Origin: Akkermansia sp.
Lineage (GTDB): Bacteria > Verrucomicrobiota > Verrucomicrobiia > Verrucomicrobiales > Akkermansiaceae
Length of the DNA: 64,000 bases
NCBI GenBank assembly: GCA_017555205.1
Contig: JAFZGW010000008.1
Span: 1-64,000 of the forward strand
Direction: 5' to 3'
Shown here piece after piece: positions 44,055-52,912 of this stretch (positions are counted from its first letter, which is position 1; each line of letters starts with the position of its first letter). The notes beneath the pieces were generated by a model that was not told the DNA's origin, made no database searches, and saw only the letters and a list, made by a program, of their open reading frames with translations. The position numbers were made by a program, and so were the translations under genes.

Positions 44055-44060
44055 TATAAT
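44055..44060 (+). promoter_or_regulatory. -10 box upstream of ptsH
   Basis: TATAAT at 44055-44060, 41 bases before the HPr ATG. The upstream GCTGGAAAT also precedes the lysS -10 box, but at a different spacing, so a shared element is uncertain. Confidence 0.45.
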
Positions 44061-44101
44061 GTCGTATACTGCCACATGAACCATAGCAGAACTTACACGA
44101 T

Positions 44102-44368
44102 ATGATAACAAAAAAACTCACGATTCTCAACAAGCTCGGTATTCATGCTCGCCCCGCAGCACAGTTTGTGCGTGTGGCCAGTCGTTTTCAGGCCGATGTG
44201 ACAGTCGAGAAGGATGACGAATCGGTCGACGGTAAGAGTATAATGGGATTAATGATGCTGGCTGTGGGGTGCGGTGCTGAGATTATGGTAACCGTTGACG
44301 GCGAAGATGAAGCCGAGGCTATGGACGCTCTCGAAGAATTAGTAGGCAGGAAATTCGGAGAAGAGTAA
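44102..44368 (+). CDS. ptsH: HPr phosphocarrier
   Basis: Small phosphocarrier of the sugar phosphotransferase system (88 aa). Phospho-His is H15 in GIHARPAAQF, and the regulatory serine is S46 in GKSIMGLMML. These mark a genuine HPr of the type regulated by HPr kinase. It is followed by enzyme I after 54 bases. Confidence 0.96.
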   Translation: MITKKLTILNKLGIHARPAAQFVRVASRFQADVTVEKDDESVDGKSIMGLMMLAVGCGAEIMVTVDGEDEAEAMDALEELVGRKFGEE

Positions 44369-44422
44369 GCGCGTTTAATCGCGACTTGCCCCCATCCGTC
44401 ATATTTTACGCGTCTGTAGAAA

Positions 44423-46180
44423 ATGATGAAGTATCAGGAAGGCTTTGAGCGCAGGTTAAAAGGTATCCCTGTATCCCCGGGCATAGCCATGGGTACTTTG
44501 CGAGTGGAGGCTCGTGGTTGCCCATCTCCGGTGGTTCGTACGATTTTGCCCACCGAGCTTGAGTGTGAATGGGGGCGCTTTGAGAGTGCTCTTGCCCGTA
44601 CGGAAGAGGAGCTTCAGTCCCTTCGTGCCAGGGTGGAGCATTTGAGTGGCGCGCAGGAAGCCGCTATTTTTGATGCTCATTTGCTCTTTTTGCGCGACCG
44701 AACGATTCTCTCCAAGTTGCGCAAGGAGATGCCCGCGCGTCTGCAAAATATAGACGCTGTTTATTATGCTGTGGTGCAGAACTTCATGGAGGTAATGCGC
44801 CATGTGGATGACCCTTATTTACGCTCGCGTGTGGCCGATATTGAGGATGTGCTTCAGCGTGTCCTTAAAAACATGGCTCCCGCTGAAAGGGCTCCTCTGT
44901 GTGGGGATTGCACTGAGCCATGCGTGTTGGCCGCTTATGACCTTGCTCCCAGCGATACTGCTGATTTAGATCCGCGAAAAGTGCTTGGTTTTGTGACGGA
45001 GGCCGGCTCTGCGGTGTCGCATACGGCTATTCTTGCACGCTCGCTTGGCATGCCTGCAGTGGTTGGTGTGCCTCACTTGGTAATCGACTCTCGTGTTGGT
45101 TCTCAGGCAATACTTGATGGCTACAATGGTCTGTTGATTCTTAACCCTACGGCTGAGACGCAGAAGCACTATTGCGAACTGCAGGCCGAGAAAGAACTCG
45201 CGTATAAGGCGCTTATCGAAATGAAAGACTTGCCGGCCGTTACGACGGACGGTCGGAGAATTCGCTTGGCTGCCAATGTTGAGTTTGCTCACGAGTATGG
45301 CGCCATTCGGCGTGCCGGTGCTGAAGGCGTGGGATTGTATCGAACGGAGTTTTTCCTGCTTGGCGGCGGTAGTCTGCCCGATGAAGAAACGCAATATGCC
45401 CACTATCGTGATTTAGTGGAGTGCTGTGCACCTGAGGAGGTTATATTCCGCACGCTCGATTCGGGGGGTGATAAGTTGCCCTTTGAAGTGCTCGAAGAGA
45501 AGGAGGATAATCCCTTCCTTGGCTGGCGTGGTATACGTGTATCTCTCAGCAGAGTGGAAATTTTTAAGGAGCAGTTGCGCGCAATCCTTCGAGCTTCGGC
45601 TCATGGCAAAGTGGGGATTATGTTTCCCATGGTTTCCGGTATAACGGAGGTGAAGGATGTTCGGGCTTTGCTTGATGAATGCCGCGCTGAGTTGCGCGAG
45701 CGAGGGCAGAGCTATGATGAAAACATGAGGGTGGGAATCATGATTGAGGTACCCAGTGCAGCAATGATGGCCGATGTGCTGGCTCGTCATGTTGATTTCT
45801 TCTCTTTAGGCACCAATGATTTAACTCAATATACCATCGCGGTAGATCGAGTGAACTTCCGTGTGGCCAATATGTTCCGCCCCACACACCCCGGTGTGGT
45901 ACGCTTGATGCGCCATACCATAGCTGCCGGAATTCCCACAGCTGTTTGTGGCGAAATGGGGGGCGATATAAATTTGGTACCTTTGTTAGTCGGTCTGGGA
46001 GTGGCTGAGCTTTCTGTCGGCGCTCACCTTCTTCCGTTGGTGCGCTATGCCATACGCCACTTAAACTATGAGGAATGTCGCGCTATGGCTGAATTGGCAT
46101 TGCAGGCGGAAGATAGCTATACTATTCGTAACTATTCATCCGATTTAGCGCACAAGTCGTATCCGGACCTGTTCAAATAA
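44423..46180 (+). CDS. ptsI: PTS enzyme I
   Basis: PEP-dependent phosphotransferase that charges HPr, 585 aa. The phospho-His motif GSAVSHTAILARSLG (about residues 192-206) and the PEP-binding TIM-barrel signatures EGVGLYRTEFFLL, GIMIEVPSAAMMADVL and SLGTNDLTQYTIAVDR are all present. No enzyme II component is seen in this window. ATG 44423 or 44426 are equal start choices. Confidence 0.97.
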   Translation: MMKYQEGFERRLKGIPVSPGIAMGTLRVEARGCPSPVVRTILPTELECEWGRFESALARTEEELQSLRARVEHLSGAQEAAIFDAHLLFLRDRTILSKLRKEMPARLQNIDAVYYAVVQNFMEVMRHVDDPYLRSRVADIEDVLQRVLKNMAPAERAPLCGDCTEPCVLAAYDLAPSDTADLDPRKVLGFVTEAGSAVSHTAILARSLGMPAVVGVPHLVIDSRVGSQAILDGYNGLLILNPTAETQKHYCELQAEKELAYKALIEMKDLPAVTTDGRRIRLAANVEFAHEYGAIRRAGAEGVGLYRTEFFLLGGGSLPDEETQYAHYRDLVECCAPEEVIFRTLDSGGDKLPFEVLEEKEDNPFLGWRGIRVSLSRVEIFKEQLRAILRASAHGKVGIMFPMVSGITEVKDVRALLDECRAELRERGQSYDENMRVGIMIEVPSAAMMADVLARHVDFFSLGTNDLTQYTIAVDRVNFRVANMFRPTHPGVVRLMRHTIAAGIPTAVCGEMGGDINLVPLLVGLGVAELSVGAHLLPLVRYAIRHLNYEECRAMAELALQAEDSYTIRNYSSDLAHKSYPDLFK

Positions 46181-46187
46181 TCAGCGT

Positions 46188-47120
46188 TCAATTCTTGTCG
46201 CTTAACTGATTGAGAAGCTGTAGAACCATGCGCCCGGTTTCTTCCAAGGACTTGGGGCAAATGCGGCTCATGTCGTCCTTTACAGTGTGCCACCAGTTAC
46301 CTTTGGTGAAATCGCATATCAGATTCAGGGTGCTGACTCCGGCACGCTCGAAGGGTATGTGGTCATCCATATACGAACCGGGGTGTACATTCCAACGGCT
46401 GGTGGAGAGCTTTAATGCTTCGATTGCTTTATCGTACTCTTCAAGCATTTCGTCCGAAGTATCCAGTAAGGGAACGGCTATTGTTTTGTTGCGACCGCCG
46501 ACCATGTCGAGGTTGATTTGGTAGCGGGGGAGGGCATGGGCTCGCCTCATTACTTCGTAGCGTGAGCCGTACAGTCCGTCCTGTTCCGTCATTCGGGGCG
46601 CGAATGATTCCTCTCCATCAAAGAATATCAGTTCAACCGCTGCGGCTTGCTCCGGTTTTTTGCCAAGTACTCTCGCCAGCTCGAGCATTGCCGCTGCCGC
46701 GCTCGCACCATCATCCGCCCCAACAAAATTAGGACTGATTCCGACTTTTGTGTCAATATGGCAGGTGACGATGATAGCGCGCTCGGCATTCGAATCGCCG
46801 TATACGGCATGCAAATTGGTCATTTTCACCCCATTTGATAGCGAGAATGCTCGTGGTGTTATTTGCCATCCGCTTTTTTGCAGGTTTTCTGTCAGATATT
46901 GTAGTTGCTGCGCATACGCAGCAGAGCCGCTGGGGCGTGCTCCCAGCTTGCACAGCGCATCGCAGTGAAGGTAGGCGTTCTCTCCGCTGAATACGGCACC
47001 ATTCTGCCACTCAATAGGCGCGTTGGTGGGAAGGGGTGGTGTTTGAGGCGCAGACGCCTCTTCTCCGCAGCTACAGAGGAGCAGGGCCGTTAATGTGAGC
47101 AGAAAACTCCGATTTAGCAT
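46188..47120 (-). CDS. Glutaminyl-peptide cyclotransferase-like M28 lipoprotein
   Basis: Exported zinc enzyme of the M28/QC clan, 310 aa. Lipobox LLLCSC at residues about 13-18 makes it a lipoprotein. Zinc ligands appear in FVGADDGASAAAA and FFDGEE, and the late DDHIPFERAGVSTLNLI and WWHTVKDDM are typical of glutaminyl cyclase (which forms pyroglutamate) rather than of general aminopeptidases. ATG 47120 gives MLNRSFLL. It follows parB by 12 bases on the same strand. Confidence 0.82.
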   Translation of the reverse strand: MLNRSFLLTLTALLLCSCGEEASAPQTPPLPTNAPIEWQNGAVFSGENAYLHCDALCKLGARPSGSAAYAQQLQYLTENLQKSGWQITPRAFSLSNGVKMTNLHAVYGDSNAERAIIVTCHIDTKVGISPNFVGADDGASAAAAMLELARVLGKKPEQAAAVELIFFDGEESFAPRMTEQDGLYGSRYEVMRRAHALPRYQINLDMVGGRNKTIAVPLLDTSDEMLEEYDKAIEALKLSTSRWNVHPGSYMDDHIPFERAGVSTLNLICDFTKGNWWHTVKDDMSRICPKSLEETGRMVLQLLNQLSDKN

Positions 47121-47132
47121 GAGCAAGGGGGA

Positions 47133-48020
47133 TTATATGGGGGCATTTACCCCAAAGAGTTGCAATATGCGCACCAGCTCATCCCGACCGGTATAGTTGA
47201 TTTCGATAGTGCCATTGCTCTTGCCCTTCAGGGAGATGTTGACGCGTGTGCCGAAATCCTGCGAGAGCTGTTGGCAGACTGATTCGTAGGCTGCCGGCAG
47301 GGTCTTTCCAATGATGGGCGGGCGAGAGGGATCAGGGGTGAGGATATCTTTTACCAGCTGTTCTGTTTGGCGAACTGTCAGTCCCTGTTTGGCAATACGT
47401 ATGGCAGCGGCAGACTGTTGCGCTTCATCTTTGAGCTGGAGAAGAACTTTGGCATGACCTACGCTGATATCTCCCTTTTCAAGAAGCTCGCGCGAGGTGG
47501 GTGCCAGTTCCAGCAGACGTACCATGTTGGCAACAACTGTACGGGATTTACCGACATGTTGAGCAATGATTTCTTGCTTCATGCCAAAACGCGTTTGCAG
47601 CAGTTTGTACTGCTCCGCCTCCTCAAGCGGGGTTAAGTCTTCGCGCTGCAGGTTTTCAACGAGTGTAAGTTCGGCGACCTCGCGGTCTGTTGCCTCCATT
47701 ACGACTACTTTCACTTCGCGCTGTCCCAGTTTGCGTACGGCTCGCAGACGGCGCTCACCGGCAATCAACTCAAACTTGCCATTGACTTTGCGCACAACCA
47801 AGGGTTGTACCAGCCCACTCTCTTTGATTGAGTCGGCCAGTTCGCCTATTTGCTCTTCTTTAAATGTTCGTCGGGGTTGAAATGGGGATGCCTCAATGTC
47901 CTCTACCTTAACTAATAAGACTTTGCTTTCATCTATTGCGCTTTCCGCGGCAGCTGCTGCTCGTGCCTCGTTTTTTCTGATAAGCGCTCCTAACCCTTTC
48001 CCTAATGCTTGCCGTGACAT
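47133..48020 (-). CDS. parB: Chromosome-partitioning protein ParB
   Basis: CTP-dependent DNA clamp that loads on parS sites for chromosome segregation, 295 aa. GKGLGALI at residues 6-13, then SPFQPRRTFKEEQIGELADS, the CTP-binding IAGERRLRAVRKLG and the HTH region around EIIAQHVGKSRTVVANMVRLL. A C-terminal dimerisation domain follows. ATG 48020 is used because the longer ATG at 48035 overlaps the -10 box. No parA adjoins it and no parS motif was noticed. Confidence 0.95.
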   Translation of the reverse strand: MSRQALGKGLGALIRKNEARAAAAAESAIDESKVLLVKVEDIEASPFQPRRTFKEEQIGELADSIKESGLVQPLVVRKVNGKFELIAGERRLRAVRKLGQREVKVVVMEATDREVAELTLVENLQREDLTPLEEAEQYKLLQTRFGMKQEIIAQHVGKSRTVVANMVRLLELAPTSRELLEKGDISVGHAKVLLQLKDEAQQSAAAIRIAKQGLTVRQTEQLVKDILTPDPSRPPIIGKTLPAAYESVCQQLSQDFGTRVNISLKGKSNGTIEINYTGRDELVRILQLFGVNAPI

Positions 48021-48033
48021 AATCCGTGGCAGC

Positions 48034-48062
48034 ATTCTATCGCATTCTGCTCATTTTTGCAA
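48034..48062 (-). promoter_or_regulatory. Promoter of parB
   Basis: TTGCAA (48062-48057), exactly 17 bp, TAGAAT (48039-48034) on the minus strand; the ATG is 13 bases on, giving a leader of about seven bases. Confidence 0.82.
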
Positions 48063-48090
48063 CCACTTTTTGTGACTTTTATACAAAGAA

Positions 48091-48120
48091 ACCTGAGTTC
48101 TTCTTTCGAAAAACTCAGGT
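48091..48120 (-). terminator. Terminator downstream of the 436-aa lipoprotein gene
   Basis: Nine-base stem ACCTGAGTT/AACTCAGGT (48091-48099/48112-48120), followed on the minus strand by TTTCTTTG. It separates the lipoprotein gene from parB. Confidence 0.7.
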
Positions 48121-48162
48121 CTCGTTTATTCCTGATTATTAAAAACTTACCTTTAGTATGCC

Positions 48163-49473
48163 TTATTTGGCGGGGGCAGACAAATTAATCTTGAATGCTT
48201 TCTCAGGCTGGTTTTTCCACGACTGGCAAGTCATGATGCCGAAAAGATTACCTTTGGCATCGAGCTGCAGTTGCATGATGCCGTCATCTGCCAAGTAAAC
48301 TTCAGCTGTAGGCTTGTCGTCCTGATAGTAGCCGTCATAAATTGTGACGTCTACGCGAGAAGTTCCGTCCTCCGCTTTGGTGTAGTCACAGCGACCGGAG
48401 ATATCCATGCGAGAATCGGGCATTTCCGTGTCGAAGAGAACACCTACGAACTGCACGGAATTCTCATACTTGTAAACTCGACTAATCTCAAGCGTAATTT
48501 TACCAAAGTCCGAACCGCGAACCCATTCGCCCTTGAACTGCTTGCTCACTGCTACTGTTGAAATGCAGTGGTTAATCCACTGTTCTTTCTCAGCAGCAGC
48601 TGCTGTGGCTACTTCCGCAGCCTTTCTTGCTTCCTCTTCTTTTTTGGCCAGGTATTCAGTCCACTTGGTGCGTGCTTCTTCTTCGCGGGATTTGATGTAG
48701 GGAGCCGCGGCTGCATCAAATGCTGCTATTTTGCTGCGAATTTCGTTTTTACGAGCTTCTTCGAACTCAGCAGTAAGTACGTTTGTACCCTCGGGGATGT
48801 TGGCTACGGGGAGGACTGTGCCGGGCGTCGGCAGGGCATCTGTCTGCATGGTAACATCGGTGCAGTTCATGCCGTTTTCCGTCTTAACAGCTGTCATGGT
48901 TGCCGTTACCTCGTAGACAGTTCCTGCTGCAATCTTTTCAACGTAAACCGCGGACTCCGCGAGGTCGCGCAGCTCGTTTGCCATCTGTTGAAGGTTTTCG
49001 GGAAGGGGGCGTGCAGCTCTGTCTTCATCCGTAATAGCCTCTGTAGGGGCTGATATCTGAAGCAGGTAGAGCGAATTGGGCTGCATGGCTGCATTCGCAC
49101 TGGCGTTCATTGCTTTGCGTTCTTCGTTGAACGCTGCCGGTGCGTTCTGGCTTTCATAAAGTCCCTCCTTTGTTGTGAGTTTCAGCTTAGCGTTGACCTG
49201 AGTAGAACCATCGGCATTTTGTGCCGTTTCCATTGTATCAAGCGCTACACTGAGCCAAGGGTAATCCGTCAGGTGAGCTTCAACCGCGGCCACGATTTGT
49301 TCGTTCGTGGGTGCTGTTTGTTCTTGTTGTCCTGCTTGTGCAGACTGTTGCTCCGTGGCGGTATCTGTGCTACCGGCGTCTGTAGGCGTAGTCGCAGCGG
49401 GTTTTTCATCGCATGCTGAAAAAATGGCGGTTGCTACGGTAACCAATGCTGTTTGGATGAGGCGCTTTTTCAT
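48163..49473 (-). CDS. Lipoprotein of unknown function
   Basis: A 436-aa protein with signal and lipobox FSAC (about residues 18-21). A Thr/Gln/Ala-rich linker follows, then a body with charged helix (REEEARTKWTEYLAKKEEEA, about residues 262-295) and a C-terminal beta-rich region (GKITLEISRVYKYENSVQF). No family was recognised. It has its own promoter and terminator, so it is a single-gene unit. Periplasmic or outer-membrane location is inferred from the lipobox. Confidence 0.72.
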   Translation of the reverse strand: MKKRLIQTALVTVATAIFSACDEKPAATTPTDAGSTDTATEQQSAQAGQQEQTAPTNEQIVAAVEAHLTDYPWLSVALDTMETAQNADGSTQVNAKLKLTTKEGLYESQNAPAAFNEERKAMNASANAAMQPNSLYLLQISAPTEAITDEDRAARPLPENLQQMANELRDLAESAVYVEKIAAGTVYEVTATMTAVKTENGMNCTDVTMQTDALPTPGTVLPVANIPEGTNVLTAEFEEARKNEIRSKIAAFDAAAAPYIKSREEEARTKWTEYLAKKEEEARKAAEVATAAAAEKEQWINHCISTVAVSKQFKGEWVRGSDFGKITLEISRVYKYENSVQFVGVLFDTEMPDSRMDISGRCDYTKAEDGTSRVDVTIYDGYYQDDKPTAEVYLADDGIMQLQLDAKGNLFGIMTCQSWKNQPEKAFKINLSAPAK

Positions 49474-49528
49474 AGCTCTAATGATGAGGAATGCAATCTT
49501 TGTCTTTCGACAGTTACATGTTTCGCGT

Positions 49529-49557
49529 ATTCTGCACTATTTCTTTTGGTTTGTCAA
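49529..49557 (-). promoter_or_regulatory. Promoter of the 436-aa lipoprotein gene
   Basis: TTGACA (49557-49552), 17 bp, CAGAAT (49534-49529) on the minus strand, with a leader of about 50 bases. Confidence 0.72.
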
Positions 49558-49602
49558 GCCTGCACAATGCCTGTTGTTCTATATTTTACGTGCAAGTTTG
49601 TT

Positions 49603-50514
49603 TTATTTGTTTTCAGGGGTATCTGATGAATTTTTATTTTTCAGGAATCCCCAATCAGCCAAACTGGGGAAGGTAGGCATAGCTACGGTGCCTAATCGGG
49701 CACGAAGCAGGAACCACAGCTTGCGGAAGTTGTTGACGCTGTATCGGCGCTCGAATACGCGGTATTCATCATCCTGCATTTTCAAAAGGATGGTATGGTA
49801 AATCAGGCTCATGGCCTGTGCCGGAATGAGGGCATTCCTATCATCTACCGAGAGTTGTTGGTACAGGGTTTCTGCGTCTCCGAAGAATTTTTCAGCGAGG
49901 GCTGCCTCGTAGGCGAGCAGTTGGCGCATACGGTAGTTGTAGCGCTGCTCTCGGATATCCTCCTGCGTTACGCCGAACAATTCCATATCATTTTTCGGTA
50001 AATAAAAACGGCTGTACTTGCGGCAGTCTTCTGCTACGTCTCGCAATATATTGACTAATTGCAGTGCATAACCGAGTGCGATTGCGTAATCTTTTGCCTC
50101 GGCGGAGGCTCCCATCACTGTTGCACTGGTAATACCCACACAAGCGGCTACCTTGTAAGCATAGGCAAGCAGCCCCTCGCGCGTTTCCGGTTGCTGTGGG
50201 GATATGTCGCCTCGGCAGCCGTCAATAAGTTCCAACATGGGAGTGATATCGAGCTGAAGCTCGCTAACCAGTTTTTGAACTTCATCTTCTATGCCGGGGG
50301 TTGCCGGTACTTTTTGGGATATAACATCCTCCCAGCGGTTAAGGGCTGCGTGTCGTTCCTGCTCGGACATTCCGGGTTCATCGACAATATCATCAATGAT
50401 ACGGCAGAAAGCGTAGAATTGGGCCATGCGCATGCGCTTTTCGGCAGGCAGGTCCATGAGGGTGAATGCCAAGTTGGATTTGGCGTTCCGTGTAATGGTG
50501 TCTGATTCGGACAT
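49603..50514 (-). CDS. Squalene/phytoene synthase-family isoprenoid enzyme
   Basis: Condenses prenyl diphosphates head to head, membrane-associated, 303 aa. The two Asp-rich motifs are RIIDDIVDE (about residues 38-46) and LVNILRDVAED (about 153-163), with FYLP typical of the family. Hopanoid (HpnC/D) and carotenoid enzymes cannot be separated on this reading; HpnD-like presqualene diphosphate synthase is a fair guess. It is 36 bases downstream of lepB. No oxidase or cyclase is nearby. Confidence 0.87.
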   Translation of the reverse strand: MSESDTITRNAKSNLAFTLMDLPAEKRMRMAQFYAFCRIIDDIVDEPGMSEQERHAALNRWEDVISQKVPATPGIEDEVQKLVSELQLDITPMLELIDGCRGDISPQQPETREGLLAYAYKVAACVGITSATVMGASAEAKDYAIALGYALQLVNILRDVAEDCRKYSRFYLPKNDMELFGVTQEDIREQRYNYRMRQLLAYEAALAEKFFGDAETLYQQLSVDDRNALIPAQAMSLIYHTILLKMQDDEYRVFERRYSVNNFRKLWFLLRARLGTVAMPTFPSLADWGFLKNKNSSDTPENK

Positions 50515-50550
50515 AGTGAGAGTGAGTAGGGTTTTCCGTGTGCACCGTTG

Positions 50551-51780
50551 TTAATCAATGTTTCCCCAGTGTTCGGTAAAGGGCCACAGGGTAAGGAAGG
50601 CCGGACCCAGTATGTTGAACTGTCGAACCGGTCCCCAGTAGCGTGAGTCTTTGGAGTTTACGGTGTTATCACCGAGTGCCAGATATTCATTCAAGTTGGG
50701 GTCGGTCGGCATCTGTTTCAGTGTGACCGGATTTCCTTCTGTCATGTAAGCTTGGTAATAAACGGAGGCGTCGCGGTTTTTGTTGAGGGCATTATAGCCA
50801 GTGCTGTTGTACGGAGCAGCGCAACTCGCGACCCGGCAAATACCGGCTTCTGTGGCAGGTTTGTCGTTAATTTCGAGGCCGGGTTGAGTAATGTGAATTT
50901 TGTCCCCCGGTAAGCCGCACAGGCGCTTAATGTAGTTGCTGGCATTGCTCTGATCGGGCATGCCGGCCGGCACGTTGGTGTTGATACCGCGTGTGTCGAA
51001 CACAAAGGTCTCGCCTCTCTCCGGTTTGCGGAAGTGGTATGCCATACGGTTCACAACGACCATGTCACCGGCATCCACGCGCCCTCGCAGAATTACCTCG
51101 CCGGGCATGAGTGTGCGCCCGAGCTTGCCATGCTGCGACAAATATTCCGCCACGGCGCCGGCTGCGCACGGTACTGTCTCCTCGCTGCCATTGCTGAAGC
51201 GAAGTCGAGTGCGGGTAAAGAGTGGCAGTATGGCCGGATAGCGCTCGGTTTTGAGGTCGATTATTTTTTTAGCACTGTCGGACACTATTTCGCAGTAGCT
51301 GCTGCCCAATGTGAGGGTTTGCCAAAAACGTTTCGGCGTTGAGGGCAGAGGTTCGTTTTCCGCGATGGGGTGAATGATAATACCGTTTAGCGAGGGCTGC
51401 ATTGACCCCGTAGGTATGCGGAATGGCTGAGCATAGTACGTACGGATGCCCAAAAAGATAACCATGATAACGAAAAGCGATTCGACGGTTTCCACAAGGG
51501 CGCCGCGCTTGAATCCCCGCAGACTTTCGCCGAGGGTGCTAATTTCGGCCGTCAGCATTTCGGTGTCCGCTTTACGCCAATAAAGCAGGGCGGTGGTCAG
51601 TCGTTTTTTGAGCTTGAGCAGTTGCTCCTTGCGTTCGTCCTCGATATGGGGTTTATTGTAGTTGTAGTAACGCTCCAGAGCATTTCTGGCTTCTACACCC
51701 TTGCGGCGCCAGCCGGGCGTAAGCAAGCCCAGCAGGCAGTCTGCTATCCAATTGGCTGTTTTGAGAAAATATCGCTTCAT
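50551..51780 (-). CDS. lepB: Signal peptidase I
   Basis: Membrane protease that removes signal peptides. The 409-aa protein has an N-terminal extension of about 110 residues rich in charged helix (KPHIEDERKEQLLKLKKRL), then a membrane helix and the catalytic region: Ser in IPTGSMQPSL, box with VVVNRMAYHF, Lys in NYIKRLCGLPGDKI, and GDNTVNSKDSRYWGPV. The start ATG 51780 follows TAGAAT by 13 bases. The uppP gene is 65 bases upstream. Confidence 0.92.
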   Translation of the reverse strand: MKRYFLKTANWIADCLLGLLTPGWRRKGVEARNALERYYNYNKPHIEDERKEQLLKLKKRLTTALLYWRKADTEMLTAEISTLGESLRGFKRGALVETVESLFVIMVIFLGIRTYYAQPFRIPTGSMQPSLNGIIIHPIAENEPLPSTPKRFWQTLTLGSSYCEIVSDSAKKIIDLKTERYPAILPLFTRTRLRFSNGSEETVPCAAGAVAEYLSQHGKLGRTLMPGEVILRGRVDAGDMVVVNRMAYHFRKPERGETFVFDTRGINTNVPAGMPDQSNASNYIKRLCGLPGDKIHITQPGLEINDKPATEAGICRVASCAAPYNSTGYNALNKNRDASVYYQAYMTEGNPVTLKQMPTDPNLNEYLALGDNTVNSKDSRYWGPVRQFNILGPAFLTLWPFTEHWGNID

Positions 51781-51845
51781 TCCTTTTGATATCATTCTAC
51801 ACAAGCTGTGCGGAAAGGGAAGTTAAAAATTCGGCATGTTGCCAA

Positions 51846-52760
51846 TTAAGGCTGAGCTTCGGTTGTTGTTTGCGGTGCAGTGGGAGGATTGGCGCTGAAC
51901 TCAAGTCCGGTAAAGATAAGCGTGAGCATGACGAGAGCCGCGCCAATGCGATACCACCCGAATATATTCAGACTGTGTCGGTTGAGGTAGCCTACCATCC
52001 ATTTAACTGCAATGATGGCACTAATCCAAGCTGTTGCCGTGCCTATGGTTAGCGCCTCCCAGCCGAAGGAGTTAAGCATTTCGCCGCCGTGTTTCCACGC
52101 ATCGTGAACAGTGGCAGCTCCTAGCGTCAGTAAGCCCAGCAAAAAGCTGAACTCAACCGCTGCCGCTACACTTAAACCGGCAAAGAGCCCACCCAACATG
52201 GTCATCAGGCTGCGGCTTACACCGGGGCACATGGCAATGCACTGCATGAAGCCGACTTTTAATGCCCCCTTCCAAGTGAGTTCGTCGAGTGTATAGCCCT
52301 CGAATCCTTTGCCGCTTTTCTTGCGCGAGCGTACATAGAGAAGGATAACTAAGCCGCCGAGTGCCCATGTTGTGGTTACAGTCGGAGCGTTGAATAGCAT
52401 ATCCTTAATAAAGTCATTGAAAATCAATCCCAACACAAGTGCCGGCATGAAAGCAACCACGATGTTTACAAGCAGCCGCACTCCTGCCGGGTAGCGTTCT
52501 TCCGGCGTCGCGTTTTTGTTGAACAGGTTTTTCGTTGCGCGTATGCTGTCTACGGTCATTTGCTTTACTCTGTTGTAGTAGAGCCCGAGCACGGCTATGA
52601 TGGCGCCGCTTTGTATACAGATGTGGAAGGCTTTCATGGCATCCGAGTCCGGCAGCTTCAGCAGGTACTGCGTGATGATGAGGTGGCCGGTAGAACTGAC
52701 GGGCAAATATTCAGTCAGCCCTTCTACTATTCCCAGAATGATGGCGTCGATTATCGTCAT
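51846..52760 (-). CDS. uppP: Undecaprenyl-diphosphatase
   Basis: Inner-membrane BacA-type phosphatase that recycles undecaprenyl diphosphate for wall synthesis, 304 aa. Signatures GIVEGLTEYLPVSSTGHLI (about residues 9-27) and PGVSRSLMTMLGGLFAGL are present, with multiple helices. Start ATG 52760 is preceded by a good SD (AGGAG eight bases upstream); longer frames lack it. Followed by lepB and the isoprenoid synthase. Confidence 0.95.
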   Translation of the reverse strand: MTIIDAIILGIVEGLTEYLPVSSTGHLIITQYLLKLPDSDAMKAFHICIQSGAIIAVLGLYYNRVKQMTVDSIRATKNLFNKNATPEERYPAGVRLLVNIVVAFMPALVLGLIFNDFIKDMLFNAPTVTTTWALGGLVILLYVRSRKKSGKGFEGYTLDELTWKGALKVGFMQCIAMCPGVSRSLMTMLGGLFAGLSVAAAVEFSFLLGLLTLGAATVHDAWKHGGEMLNSFGWEALTIGTATAWISAIIAVKWMVGYLNRHSLNIFGWYRIGAALVMLTLIFTGLEFSANPPTAPQTTTEAQP

Positions 52761-52847
52761 GACGGCACTCCTGTACTCTATTTTCTTAAAAAGGTCAATC
52801 AAAAAACGGAAAATGCCCCGGTTTTATGCAGAAAAATAAAAAAAGGA

Positions 52848-52876
52848 TTGAAGCCTGCTTAAAAATCTGCTATGAA
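52848..52876 (+). promoter_or_regulatory. Promoter of the pseudopilin operon
   Basis: TTGAAG (52848-52853), exactly 17 bp, TATGAA (52871-52876). The ATG at 52913 is about 30 bases after the predicted start of transcription. Confidence 0.55.
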
Positions 52877-52912
52877 TAATGCCGTATTTCAGCGTTCGGT
52901 AAATTCGGTTAT

